Source: an uncultured Acidobacteriia bacterium
GTDB taxonomy: Bacteria; Acidobacteriota; Terriglobia; Bryobacterales; Bryobacteraceae
Reading direction: 5' to 3'
DNA: 34,717 nt
Assembly (NCBI GenBank): GCA_903925015.1
Contig: CAIYDY010000395.1
Coordinates: forward strand, 1-34,717
Position 1 is the stretch's first letter. Each line of letters begins with the position of its first letter. The translations under genes were made by a program, and so were the position numbers. Below the pieces are notes generated by a model. The model searched no databases. It worked only from the letters and a program-made list of their open reading frames with translations, and had not been told where the DNA came from. Positions 23,839 to 32,196 of this stretch are shown piece after piece.

Positions 23839-26800
23839 CTAGAACGTCAGCTTGGCGGAAATTTGCAGCTGGCGGGGTCCGTACAGGCCGTTGCTGGTGC
23901 TGCTGGGGGCCATGAACGTGGGGTTCGTGGCCAAGCAGCCGTTGGTGTGGCCGGCGCAAATGCCGGAACCGGCTGCCGAGTAGTTGTACGCCGTAGTGTT
24001 CACCGACAGGATGTTGGTGAAGTTGAAAACGTTGAAGGCCTCGGCGAGGATGTTGAAGCGAACTTTCTCCCAGACCTTGAATTCGCGGGCGATCCGGAAA
24101 TCGACCGTCTTGAATTTCGGCCCGGTGTACGGGTTGCGTTGCAGCCAGGGAGCGCGGCCACCGGTGGCCGTGCCGGAGTTGTTGACCGCACCGGCGGTGG
24201 GACCACCGTCGATACCGCCAGCCGGGGTGCTCATGTTGAGGAACGGGGTGATGGGGAAGCCGCTGGCCACCGTGACGATCGTCGAGAAGTTGAAGCCGTC
24301 GAAGATCAGTTTGGCGGGCGTGGGCAGCTTCTTGGTGAACTGGGGCACGTAAAGCGCGTTGGCCACGAAGCGGTGGCGCTGGTCCAAGTCGGACAGAGCG
24401 TACTCAAGCTTGCGGTTGTAGGGATTGATGGAGACGTCAGTACCGTTGAAGGTGCCGCCGTTTCCGGCCACTTGACCGCCGTCAATGGTCTTGGAGAGCG
24501 TGTAGTTTGCGGTGAATTCGAGGCCGTGGCTGGTCTGGCGGCGGACCGACAGGACGAAGCTGTTGTACCAAGAATTGACATCGCTGAAGCCGGTGAGGAT
24601 TGGACCGGTCGGGTCGATGCGCGACGTGTAGAAGGGCACCGAGATGGTCTGCGAAGTGGTGCCGGTGGAGCTGGTCACGTCGTAGGACTTGGTGGAGGTC
24701 GAAGGCGCCACGTTGGCGTCGATGAAGATCGGCAGGTGCAGGCCGCGGCTGAAAACGTAGCTGGCCGAGATGCTGGTGTTGCCGGCGATGCGGCGTTCCA
24801 CTGCCACTTCACCTTCGTGGACCTGCGGATTGACCCAGTTCGGGGACTGGCCGCGGGTGGTGGCGGTGTTGGAGCCGGGCTTGAACGTGGTCACCTGCGG
24901 CGTAAGCGCGCCGGGGAACGGAGCGGTCGGGGCGGAACCCGGCGGCGTGAAGATCAGGTTCGGGAACGTCAGCTGCGGGCAAGTGGTGGGCGTGCAGTTG
25001 TAGGTCTGTTGGAAATAGCCGTTTTCCACGCGGGTGGCGTAGTAGGTGCTGTTCGACGTCTTGGCATAGAAGATGCCGTAGCCGGCGCGGACAACCGTGC
25101 TCTTGTTGACCGACCATGCGGCTCCGATGCGCGGGGCGAACTGCTTCTTCGGGATGTTGATGGTGGTGGTGTAGAGCTTGGTGAGCGGCGTGGCCGTGTT
25201 GGGCTGGGCCGGTTGCGGAATCAGCTGGATGTCGTAACGGACGCCCAGGTTCAGGGTCAGGTTCGGGCGGACCTTCCAGGAATCTTCGACAAAGGCGTCG
25301 AAATCGTTGTTGTGGAAGTCGTCCTTGCCGACGCCGGTGACGGGGTCGGTGACCTGGACGAAAGAGCCGAAGTGGCGACCGGTGAGGCCGTCGCCGAGGT
25401 TGATACCGGCCACATCTGCAACCCAGTTGCTGAACGCGGTGGCACCGGTGTAGCTGTAAACACCGCCGCCCTGGAACAGGTTGATCAGCAGTTCATGGAT
25501 GGAGTTGATGTCGCCGCCCATCTTCATGTTGTGGCGACCCATGGTGCGGGAGATGATGCCGGTGATCTGGATGCGGTGCTCATCCGGGAAGGCCGGGCGG
25601 GGCAGTGCGTTCGGCAGGCCGTAACCAAGGGTGTTGGCCACGCTGACGCTGGGGGCGGACCCGTTGGCGGAGGTCACTTCGAGGTCGCGCGACCACTGGA
25701 AGCGGAAGTTGCCGACGGTGGAGGACGAGAATACCGAATCCCAGTTGGCCACAAAGATGCGCTCGTGGATGATGTTCGTGCCGTTCGCGGTGAGCGAGGT
25801 GTTGGAGTAGGTCGGGTTCGACTGGTAGGAGTTCAACGCCTTGAAGTTGTCCATGTTGAAGGACGCGTTCACGTGGTTCTTGTCGTTGAGCTGGTAATCG
25901 AGCTTGCCGAAGCCGACATCGAGGTTCGCGCTGCGCGGATAGGAGCCGAGGATCGCCTTGGCATAGGTGTTGGCAGCGGCGCAGGTGGCCGTCGGGATGG
26001 CGGCGGCGCAGGTCTGCGGGAAGGTGGCACTGCTGAGGTAGCTGACCGGATTCACCTTGCGGGAACCGTCATAGGTGAGGAAGTAGAAAAGCTTGTCCTT
26101 CTTGACCGGGCCGCCGATGCTGCCGCCGAACTGCTGCTGCTGGTGGGTGGACTGGGTGTAATTGCCAGCCGCCTTGTTGAGCGGGTCGAGGGCGTTCAGG
26201 CTCGGGTAGCGCAGGTAGTAGAAAAGGTCGCCGGTGGTGGTGTTGGTGCCGGACTTGGTCACGGCATTCACCTGGCCGCCCGCGGCCTGGCCGAATTCGG
26301 CGCTGTAGTTGGCGGCGCTGACCTGGAATTCGCGGATCGAATCGAGGCTGTAGACGTACGGAATGCCCGTCACCGTGCGGCCCTTGGATTCCGAGAAGAA
26401 GGCCTGCTGGTTGTTGGCGCCGTCAACGGAATTGTTGTTGTAGAGGCCGGAGATGCCGCGGTAGGAAACGAGTCCGGTGCCGCCGTCGGTGGTCACGTTC
26501 GGCGTCAGGAGCACGAAGGCGTCCCAGCGCCGTCCATTGACCGGCAGGTTGCGGACGGCGTTTTCGCTGACAACCTGGGAGACTTCGGTCTTTTCGGTGT
26601 CGACGATGGGGGATTCGGCGCTGACGGTCACGGTTTCATTGCTGTTTTGGACAGCGAGGGCGAAGTCGATGGTGAGAGTGCGGCCGACCTGCACGTTCAA
26701 ACCCTTGCGGGCGGTCTTGTTGAAGCCCTGCTTGGCGGCGGTGACGTCGTAGATGCCGGGCTTGAGGAAGGCGGCAACATAAATGCCCGCGTCGTTGGTG

Positions 26801-26991
26801 GTGAACGACTGGTCCACACCTGTGTCGTTGTTGTGTACGGTGATCGCGGCGGCTGGAACGATCGAGCCGGTTGCGTCGGTCACGGTGCCGTTGATGGAAC
26901 CGGAGCCGGAGTTTTGGGCCAAGAGCGTGCCGGTTGTCATGACAAGCGACAGAAGAAGGGACAGACGGAGCGTGGTGTTGCTGGTTTGCAA
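23839..26991 (-). CDS. TonB-dependent receptor with carboxypeptidase-like N-terminal domain
   Basis: This complete 1050-residue outer-membrane receptor starts with TTG at 26991, supported by AGGAGA 8 nt upstream. A signal peptide (LRLSLLLSLVMTTGTLLAQ) is followed by a carboxypeptidase regulatory-like beta-sandwich (about 30-115; SINGTVTDATGSIVPAAAIT, AGIYVAAFLKPGIYDVT). The plug (about 115-250) includes RNLPVNGRRWDAFVLLTPNV and SIREFQVSAANYSAEFGQAA. A long barrel ends in LQISAKLTF with the terminal Phe. It contains Cys pairs in extracellular loops (TCAAAIPTATCAA; CTPTTC). This class is expanded in Acidobacteria and thought to import plant or microbial polymers; no substrate can be assigned. 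There is no SusD-like partner next to it. An unbroken antisense frame over the gene is a composition artefact. Confidence 0.92.
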   Translation of the reverse strand: MQTSNTTLRLSLLLSLVMTTGTLLAQNSGSGSINGTVTDATGSIVPAAAITVHNNDTGVDQSFTTNDAGIYVAAFLKPGIYDVTAAKQGFNKTARKGLNVQVGRTLTIDFALAVQNSNETVTVSAESPIVDTEKTEVSQVVSENAVRNLPVNGRRWDAFVLLTPNVTTDGGTGLVSYRGISGLYNNNSVDGANNQQAFFSESKGRTVTGIPYVYSLDSIREFQVSAANYSAEFGQAAGGQVNAVTKSGTNTTTGDLFYYLRYPSLNALDPLNKAAGNYTQSTHQQQQFGGSIGGPVKKDKLFYFLTYDGSRKVNPVSYLSSATFPQTCAAAIPTATCAAANTYAKAILGSYPRSANLDVGFGKLDYQLNDKNHVNASFNMDNFKALNSYQSNPTYSNTSLTANGTNIIHERIFVANWDSVFSSSTVGNFRFQWSRDLEVTSANGSAPSVSVANTLGYGLPNALPRPAFPDEHRIQITGIISRTMGRHNMKMGGDINSIHELLINLFQGGGVYSYTGATAFSNWVADVAGINLGDGLTGRHFGSFVQVTDPVTGVGKDDFHNNDFDAFVEDSWKVRPNLTLNLGVRYDIQLIPQPAQPNTATPLTKLYTTTINIPKKQFAPRIGAAWSVNKSTVVRAGYGIFYAKTSNSTYYATRVENGYFQQTYNCTPTTCPQLTFPNLIFTPPGSAPTAPFPGALTPQVTTFKPGSNTATTRGQSPNWVNPQVHEGEVAVERRIAGNTSISASYVFSRGLHLPIFIDANVAPSTSTKSYDVTSSTGTTSQTISVPFYTSRIDPTGPILTGFSDVNSWYNSFVLSVRRQTSHGLEFTANYTLSKTIDGGQVAGNGGTFNGTDVSINPYNRKLEYALSDLDQRHRFVANALYVPQFTKKLPTPAKLIFDGFNFSTIVTVASGFPITPFLNMSTPAGGIDGGPTAGAVNNSGTATGGRAPWLQRNPYTGPKFKTVDFRIAREFKVWEKVRFNILAEAFNVFNFTNILSVNTTAYNYSAAGSGICAGHTNGCLATNPTFMAPSSTSNGLYGPRQLQISAKLTF

Positions 26992-26999
26992 GTAACAGA

Positions 27000-27005
27000 T
27001 CTCCT
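27000..27005 (-). promoter_or_regulatory. Ribosome binding site deciding the TTG start of the receptor gene
   Basis: AGGAGA on the minus strand lies 8 nt before the TTG at 26991. This start gives a proper signal peptide. The 150-bp gap from here to the lipoxygenase stop shows no clear terminator. Confidence 0.6.
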
Positions 27006-27141
27006 AGGATTTATTGTTCAAACATGCGTTCGCTGAATGGGAACGCCGGGAAAAATACACTGAAGCGATGGCCATGCCAAATACGGCCCAACTTTATGTT
27101 AGCAGGCGTTGGTCAGTGCTTCGGATGGCTCTGGAAGGTGC

Positions 27142-28923
27142 TCAGACGTTGATGCTTTGGGGAATCTGACCGGCTTCGAGCGTCCGGTAGGGTGGGCGGA
27201 CCCGGTTTCGGGCCGTGATCGTAGTCCCCGCGTCGGCTACGGCTGTCTGGAACCGGCGGAGCATCTCCGACCCCACACCGCTGAAGTAGTTCGCAGGGTA
27301 CTGGCCGAGTTCCGTATAGTGGTTCGACCCCAGTTGGTACGTAATCTGCATCTGGATTGCGGCGCGGTGGAGCGGCGGCAGCATGTCGAGGTAGTCCTGT
27401 TCGGTGGCGGGACCGGCCTTGGGGAATTGTCCGTAGCAGGCACCGGGCATGTTGGGGGCGTAGGTCATCAAGTCGAGTTGCGGGAAATTCACGGCGGCAT
27501 GCTGGACGCTGGACGTGAAAATAATCATCGTCAGGGCTTGGATCAGATAATCGCGGGTCTGGATCCCGCCTGACTCTCCGAAACCGACAACCCTACCGCC
27601 GCTGTTCGAGACTAGCTCGGTACACCAACTCTGGATGGCGACATCGGCTTGGACCTTTGCGTTGTCGGAATAGAACAGCTCCACATATTCCTTCACCCAA
27701 TCGCCGATGGCTTTCCAATAGAGGAGGGAATCGTCGCGGTAGGCGTAGTCCTTCAAGTCGCCCACGTCGCGGGCCGCGAAGGTCAAGGGTTGGAACGCCT
27801 GGTTGATGGGATAGTTCAACAGCTGGTTGGCGGTCATCCGGGTAGTGGATGAAAGTTTGCCCATCAGAAGTTGCTCCACGCCGCCACCGGGCGAGATCAG
27901 GGTTCGACCGCTCAGGTAGTTGATCATGAGCGTGCCTTCAAAATGGGGCCAGAGCAGTCGGCTGACGCAATGTTCGCGGCCCAAGGTGCGGGCGGTCGCG
28001 ACGATAAAGGGCTCGATCAAAAAGTGCGTGCGGCCGAGGTGGCTGACCGCCTGGTGGACGTTGGTATCCGCCATCTGCACGATGGTTTTGGCGATCATCC
28101 AGTTCGGGGTGCCGTCGGCGAGGAACGTGTTCCGCCCGTCCGGCTTCTGCTGGGTCTGGATCGCGACGGGAATCAGCGCACCTGTGGTTTTGTGGGCCGC
28201 GAACAAGGCGATCGGGGCGTAGTGGTATTTCACGGGCAGGTACGTTGGGTCGACCACGATGTCCGCCAGCATTTCGTAGTCGCATAGGTAGGCGCGGCCT
28301 TCGGCCAATGCGGCGGCCAAGGAATCGTCGGGGAGAACCTGACGGAACTGCGCGTCGGGGAGCGGGAAATTCTCCGGCATGGTGCGGATGCGCCGGATCA
28401 TGAGGGGATTCGGTCCGGCGGTGCGGTGGTGGGCGAAGGTGTCGTCGCTCGAGTAGTCCTTCGCGATCGGCGGGAGGGCGATCAGGCGGAACAGTTGGTT
28501 GTATTCATCGATGCTGCGGGGCCGGTCTGCTGCACCTTTGACGACTGCGAATGTGGCAGCTCCGTGCACGATGGTTTCGAGGAGGGGAATGCTGACCTCG
28601 CGCTTGCGGACACCTTCGCGCAGCAGGGTCATGTGGCCTTCGATCTCCTGCCGGGTTTCGGCGGATGCCTCGATTTCGAAGGCGTTGGCTTGTGATTCCA
28701 GGATTGTTTCGGCGGTGGCCAGCGCCCAGTTCAGGGACGGGAAATCGCACGGGGGCGGAAACTTGACCATCGCGAGGGGGCTGACGGAAGTGTGGTCCCA
28801 CTCGTAGAGGAGGGCCGGACAGGGATGGATACCGGTGGAATCCTCGCGGAGCGCCACCGTGTCCGCGAGGCCTTCCCCGATGGCCTCCACTCCTGCTGCA
28901 AGTTTCGATAGGAATCCGCTCAT
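27142..28923 (-). CDS. Lipoxygenase (paralogue A, C-terminal Val, Ser at the Coffa position)
   Basis: The 593-residue protein is a lipoxygenase catalytic domain without a PLAT/C2 domain or signal peptide. Iron ligands by alignment to plant enzymes are His290 and His295 (VHQAVSH), His475 and Asn479 (VQHAAVNF), and the C-terminal carboxylate. The last residue is Val593 (PQSINV) instead of the near-universal Ile. The block RTHFLIEPFIVATARTL and WPHFEGTLMIN are classic. In the ungapped alignment INYLS against plant INALA, Ser338 sits at the Ala/Gly (Coffa) position that governs S or R oxygenation. It should insert dioxygen into polyunsaturated fatty acids, if the replaced ligand still works. It is a tandem duplicate of the upstream gene and the last of a leftward run. 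GGAGG lies 7 nt before the ATG. Confidence 0.88.
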   Translation of the reverse strand: MSGFLSKLAAGVEAIGEGLADTVALREDSTGIHPCPALLYEWDHTSVSPLAMVKFPPPCDFPSLNWALATAETILESQANAFEIEASAETRQEIEGHMTLLREGVRKREVSIPLLETIVHGAATFAVVKGAADRPRSIDEYNQLFRLIALPPIAKDYSSDDTFAHHRTAGPNPLMIRRIRTMPENFPLPDAQFRQVLPDDSLAAALAEGRAYLCDYEMLADIVVDPTYLPVKYHYAPIALFAAHKTTGALIPVAIQTQQKPDGRNTFLADGTPNWMIAKTIVQMADTNVHQAVSHLGRTHFLIEPFIVATARTLGREHCVSRLLWPHFEGTLMINYLSGRTLISPGGGVEQLLMGKLSSTTRMTANQLLNYPINQAFQPLTFAARDVGDLKDYAYRDDSLLYWKAIGDWVKEYVELFYSDNAKVQADVAIQSWCTELVSNSGGRVVGFGESGGIQTRDYLIQALTMIIFTSSVQHAAVNFPQLDLMTYAPNMPGACYGQFPKAGPATEQDYLDMLPPLHRAAIQMQITYQLGSNHYTELGQYPANYFSGVGSEMLRRFQTAVADAGTTITARNRVRPPYRTLEAGQIPQSINV

Positions 28924-28946
28924 GGTCTTGCCTCCGTAAAGAACAA

Positions 28947-28970
28947 GGGCACCGGTGTAACCCGGTGCCC
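28947..28970 (-). terminator. Hairpin between the two lipoxygenase genes
   Basis: GGGCACCGG (28947-28955) and CCGGTGCCC (28962-28970) form a perfect 9-bp stem with a 6-nt loop in the 75-bp gap. Read leftward it is followed by TTGTTCTTT, a weak U-rich tract. It may partly terminate transcription, or set a lower level for paralogue A, which has its own strong GGAGG site downstream. Confidence 0.5.
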
Positions 28971-28998
28971 CATTTGTGATTGGACGCTGTCTCCGAAG

Positions 28999-30780
28999 TT
29001 AGATGTTGATGCTTTGCGGAATTCCCGTGGGCTTCAACGTTTTGTACGGACGGCGGGTGAGGTTGCGCGTGTCGATGGTGGCGCCGGCGGCGGCGATGTT
29101 GGCTTGGAACTTCTGCACCATCGGGATACCGACGCCGCTGAAGTAGTTGGCCGGGTACTGGCCCAACTCCGTGTAATGCGCCGAGCCCAGCAGGAAGGCC
29201 AAGTCCAGCTGGCCGATGGACTGGCTCCGGTTGGGGAGCATGTCGATGTAGTCCTGTTCGGTCGCCGGCGTACCGTCGGCCTTCGGGAACTGCGCGTAGC
29301 ATGCACCGGGGAGGTTCGGGGCGTAGGTGAAGAAGTCCAGTTGCGGGAAGTTCACGGCGGCGTGCTGGACGCTGGCAGTGAAGATGATCATGGTGACGGC
29401 CTGGACCAGGTAGTCGCGGGTGAGAATGCGCCCGCCCTCACTGAAACCGACCACGTGCCCGCTGGCGATGAGTTCGTTGCACCAGGACTGCAGCAGGGCG
29501 TCGTTTTGAACCTTCTGGTTGCCCGTGTTTTCGTCGCCGGAATAGAACAGCTCGATGTAGTCCTTGACCCAAGCCTCGATCGCATTCCAGTAGAGCTTGG
29601 AGTCGTCGCGGTAGGGGTAGACTTTCAGGTCGTTGACGTCGCGCGCGGCGAAGGTTTTGGGCAGGAACTGTTGGTTGATCGGGTAGTTCTGCAACTGGCC
29701 GCTGGTCATGCTGAGGGTTGCGTCCAGCGTGGGCATCAGGATCTGCTCGACGCCGCCGCCGGGGGCGACTAGCGAATGGAGGGCGGAGTAATTGATGAAC
29801 AGGGTGCCTTCGAAGTGCGGCCAGAGGAGGCGGCTGACCGGGTGGTCCTTGCCGAGGATGCGGCCTGTGGCGACCACGAACGGCTCGATCAGGAAGTGTG
29901 TGCGGCCGAGGTGGCTGACGGCTTCATGGAAGTTGCCGTCGGCCATCTGGACGATGGTCTTGGCGATCATCCAGTTGTGGCTGCCGTCCGCGATGAAGAG
30001 ATTCCTGCCGTCGGGGGTTTGCTGGGTCTGGATGGCAATGGGCAGCAGGGTTCCGGTACCCTTGGCCTCGGCGAAGAGGGCCATCGGCGCATAGTGGTAC
30101 TTTTGCGGATATTTTCCGGCCGGGGCCACAGCCAACTTGTCGAGGGGCTCGTAATCGACGAAATAGACGCGGCCTTCGGCAAGCGCGCCTGCGAGCGAAT
30201 CACCCGCCAGGACGGCTTGGAAGTGGGCTTCGGTGACGGGGAACTTGTCGGGAACCTGGGTGACGCGGTGGATCATCAGCGGATTTGCGCCGCCAACGCG
30301 CATCCATGCGAAGACCTCGTCCTTTTGGAAATCATTGGCGATGGGGGGCAGCGCGATGACTTTGAACAGTTCGTTGAAGTCATCGAGGCTCTTGGGGCGG
30401 TCGCCGGCACCTTCCAGCATCCCGTGCTGGGTGACGTCGGAAGCGATGGATTTGAGCAGTGCCACCCCGACCTCCCCGGCGTCGACCGCCTTTTTCAGGT
30501 CGGCCATCTTGTCTTCAAGATCCTGCTTGACCTTCTCCGAGGCCTCAATGGCGATGCCGTTTACCTTGGAAATCAGCAGCTGTTTGGCAACTTTCAGTGT
30601 CCAATCCAAGGTTGGGAAGTCGCATGGCGGCGGAGCCGTGGCCACGGCCAACGGATTGACGGCAGCGGGGTAGTCCCACTGGTACATCGCCTCGGGGCAG
30701 GGGTGGATGCCGGTGGAGTCTTTCCTGATGGACAGGACATCCTCGATGCCCTCCGTTAATTTCGAGAAGAAGCTGCTCAT
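28999..30780 (-). CDS. Lipoxygenase (paralogue B, canonical ligands)
   Basis: The 593-residue protein has the same length and organisation as its downstream paralogue. All iron ligands are canonical for the plant-type set: His285 and His290 (FHEAVSH), His473 and Asn477 (VQHAAVNF), and C-terminal Ile593 (GIPQSINI). Ala333, in INYSA, sits at the Coffa position, which in known enzymes favours S-stereospecific oxygenation. There is no PLAT domain or signal peptide, so a cytoplasmic enzyme is expected. It should form fatty-acid hydroperoxides from polyunsaturated substrates; whether the host makes such acids or takes them from other organisms is unknown. The ATG at 30780 overlaps the TGA of the DNA glycosylase gene by 4 bp, so both are translated from one mRNA. 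Lipoxygenases are rare in bacteria. Confidence 0.92.
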   Translation of the reverse strand: MSSFFSKLTEGIEDVLSIRKDSTGIHPCPEAMYQWDYPAAVNPLAVATAPPPCDFPTLDWTLKVAKQLLISKVNGIAIEASEKVKQDLEDKMADLKKAVDAGEVGVALLKSIASDVTQHGMLEGAGDRPKSLDDFNELFKVIALPPIANDFQKDEVFAWMRVGGANPLMIHRVTQVPDKFPVTEAHFQAVLAGDSLAGALAEGRVYFVDYEPLDKLAVAPAGKYPQKYHYAPMALFAEAKGTGTLLPIAIQTQQTPDGRNLFIADGSHNWMIAKTIVQMADGNFHEAVSHLGRTHFLIEPFVVATGRILGKDHPVSRLLWPHFEGTLFINYSALHSLVAPGGGVEQILMPTLDATLSMTSGQLQNYPINQQFLPKTFAARDVNDLKVYPYRDDSKLYWNAIEAWVKDYIELFYSGDENTGNQKVQNDALLQSWCNELIASGHVVGFSEGGRILTRDYLVQAVTMIIFTASVQHAAVNFPQLDFFTYAPNLPGACYAQFPKADGTPATEQDYIDMLPNRSQSIGQLDLAFLLGSAHYTELGQYPANYFSGVGIPMVQKFQANIAAAGATIDTRNLTRRPYKTLKPTGIPQSINI

Positions 30781-31382
30781 AGGATCAGATTATACAGGTT
30801 CCTGGCGGTACTTACAAATGAATTTTTCGGAATATAGAAGCGCAATGGCCAGTCTACACATGTAGAAACGCCAATTCGGGGGGAGATGGAGACTTCAACG
30901 AATTCGGCGGTGTCGGGATGGCGGATCACGAGGTCGCCAGCGGTCAAATCTGCTGCGTAATGACGTCTGGAAATGCCCAGCGCCAGGGTCAATTTTCCGG
31001 GTCCAGAGGTCAGATCGCGCGTCGTACGGGCTTTTGGTCGGCGTTCGCGCATCAGGTCGAGACCATCGACCGGCTCCAGCGCCCGGATCAGGACGCAGCC
31101 GGGGATGCCGTCGCGCTCGGCCACCACATTGAGGCACTCGTGGATGCCGTAGGAGAGATAGACGTAGGCATGGCCTGGCGGGCCGAAGATCACGCGGGTG
31201 CGGTCCGTGATTCCGGCGGCGGAATGGGCGGCGAGGTCGACTCGCCCGTTTTCATCCCGGCCGAGGTAGGCCTCGGTTTCCACGATCCGTCCCGAAGTTG
31301 TTCCGTGGACGAGGATTTTGCCCAGCAGGTCGCGCGCAACCAGCACCGTGGGGCGGGCGTAAAACTCGCGCGGCAGGATCAC
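30777..31382 (-). CDS. mpg: DNA-3-methyladenine glycosylase, MPG/AAG family
   Basis: The 201-residue protein starts at the GTG at 31382 (ILPREFYARPTVLVARDLLGK). The frame is open further upstream, but only as a shadow of the next gene. The active site matches human AAG: GRIVETEAYLG gives Glu37 (general base) and Tyr39, and AAHS gives His53, here after a five-residue insertion. RVIFGPPGHAYVYLSYGIHECLN and LTSGPGKLTLALGI are typical. The enzyme removes alkylated bases, hypoxanthine and 1,N6-ethenoadenine from DNA. The GTG overlaps the TGA of the receiver/DUF3052-like gene, and the stop overlaps the ATG of lipoxygenase B, each by 4 bp. Coupling to a lipoxygenase suggests repair of lipid-peroxidation adducts; this is an inference. 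Confidence 0.92.
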   Translation of the reverse strand: MILPREFYARPTVLVARDLLGKILVHGTTSGRIVETEAYLGRDENGRVDLAAHSAAGITDRTRVIFGPPGHAYVYLSYGIHECLNVVAERDGIPGCVLIRALEPVDGLDLMRERRPKARTTRDLTSGPGKLTLALGISRRHYAADLTAGDLVIRHPDTAEFVEVSISPRIGVSTCVDWPLRFYIPKNSFVSTARNLYNLIL

Positions 31383-32155
31383 AATTCTTTCCGGCGCGCG
31401 AACAGCATCCCGCTCCACTTGGCGTCCAACGAGCAGATCTTGTAGTCCACCAGGCCGAATTCGAGGCAGGTTGAGCGTACGGAGTTCTGGGTGACGCCGT
31501 TCTTGGAGTCCTTCCTCCAAGTCAGCCAAGTCTTGGACGACGCAGCAAGATTCCGCAACCGGCGGGCAGCTTCGAGCAGGCCGGGCATGTCGTGGACGAA
31601 TACCAACGTGACTGGGCAGGGCGAATCCGGCTCCTCCTCGACCTCCGCGCCTTCGGGAAGATCTCCGAGGATTGAATGGTAACTTGGCGGCGCATCGTAT
31701 ACCCCCAACTTCCCGCCGGGGGCGACGCCGAGTTTCTGGGCGGTAGTACGGTCCTTGTAGCGTTCTATGAAAAGGGGTGGAACTATCGGAGCTGCGGGGG
31801 TGGAACTTGGCAGTTCCCGCAAAGCCGCCGACAAGCCTTCGAGCCGGACGTAAACCGCGTCTGGAAGCAAGGCCCGCACGTTTTCCACTTTGGCGGGTTC
31901 GCCGTCCACGAAGACCATCGGGGTGTGCCGGGAGTGCTTGACGCCGCGCAACATGGCGGCGACGTCGCGGTTCAGGGCGGGGCGATAGGTCAGATCCAGC
32001 ACAATCGCGTCGGGATTGGTCTCGCGAATCGGACCACGCAGCTGGGTTGCGGTGAGGGCGGGATCGTAATCCGGCAGAAATCCGGCGCTGCGGACGGCTT
32101 CGAGGAGCGGCCCCGCCTCCCCGGCTTTCCAATGGATGACGCGAATCCGCCGCAT
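31379..32155 (-). CDS. Receiver-like N-terminal domain fused to DUF3052-like domain
   Basis: The 258-residue protein begins MRRIRVIHWKAGEAGPLLEAV and has a CheY-like beta-alpha pattern in residues 1-110: TNPDAIVLDLTYRPALNRDV with an Asp at the usual phosphorylation strand, then HTPMVFVDGEPAKVENVRAL. The receiver is degenerate, lacking a clear acidic pair at the start and a conserved Lys. Residues about 140-258 resemble DUF3052: AQKLGVAPGGKLGVYDAPPSYHSILGDLP, a VTLVFVHDMPGLLEAARRL segment, TWLTWRKDSKN, CLEFGLVDYKICSLDAKWSGMLFARRK. The function of DUF3052 is unknown. The gene overlaps the glycosylase GTG by 4 bp. It may sense or modulate the downstream enzymes, but no DNA-binding domain is visible. 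Confidence 0.68.
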   Translation of the reverse strand: MRRIRVIHWKAGEAGPLLEAVRSAGFLPDYDPALTATQLRGPIRETNPDAIVLDLTYRPALNRDVAAMLRGVKHSRHTPMVFVDGEPAKVENVRALLPDAVYVRLEGLSAALRELPSSTPAAPIVPPLFIERYKDRTTAQKLGVAPGGKLGVYDAPPSYHSILGDLPEGAEVEEEPDSPCPVTLVFVHDMPGLLEAARRLRNLAASSKTWLTWRKDSKNGVTQNSVRSTCLEFGLVDYKICSLDAKWSGMLFARRKEL

Positions 32156-32196
32156 GCATTCATTAGCTTAACCGGGGAGGCGGGAAGACCGTGCCG

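Noticed and set aside
23863-27036. Unbroken 1057-codon antisense frame over the TonB receptor gene
   Set aside because: It is Val/Gly/Arg-rich with no motifs and mirrors the codon pattern of the receptor, which has clear domains. It is a composition artefact of GC-rich DNA.
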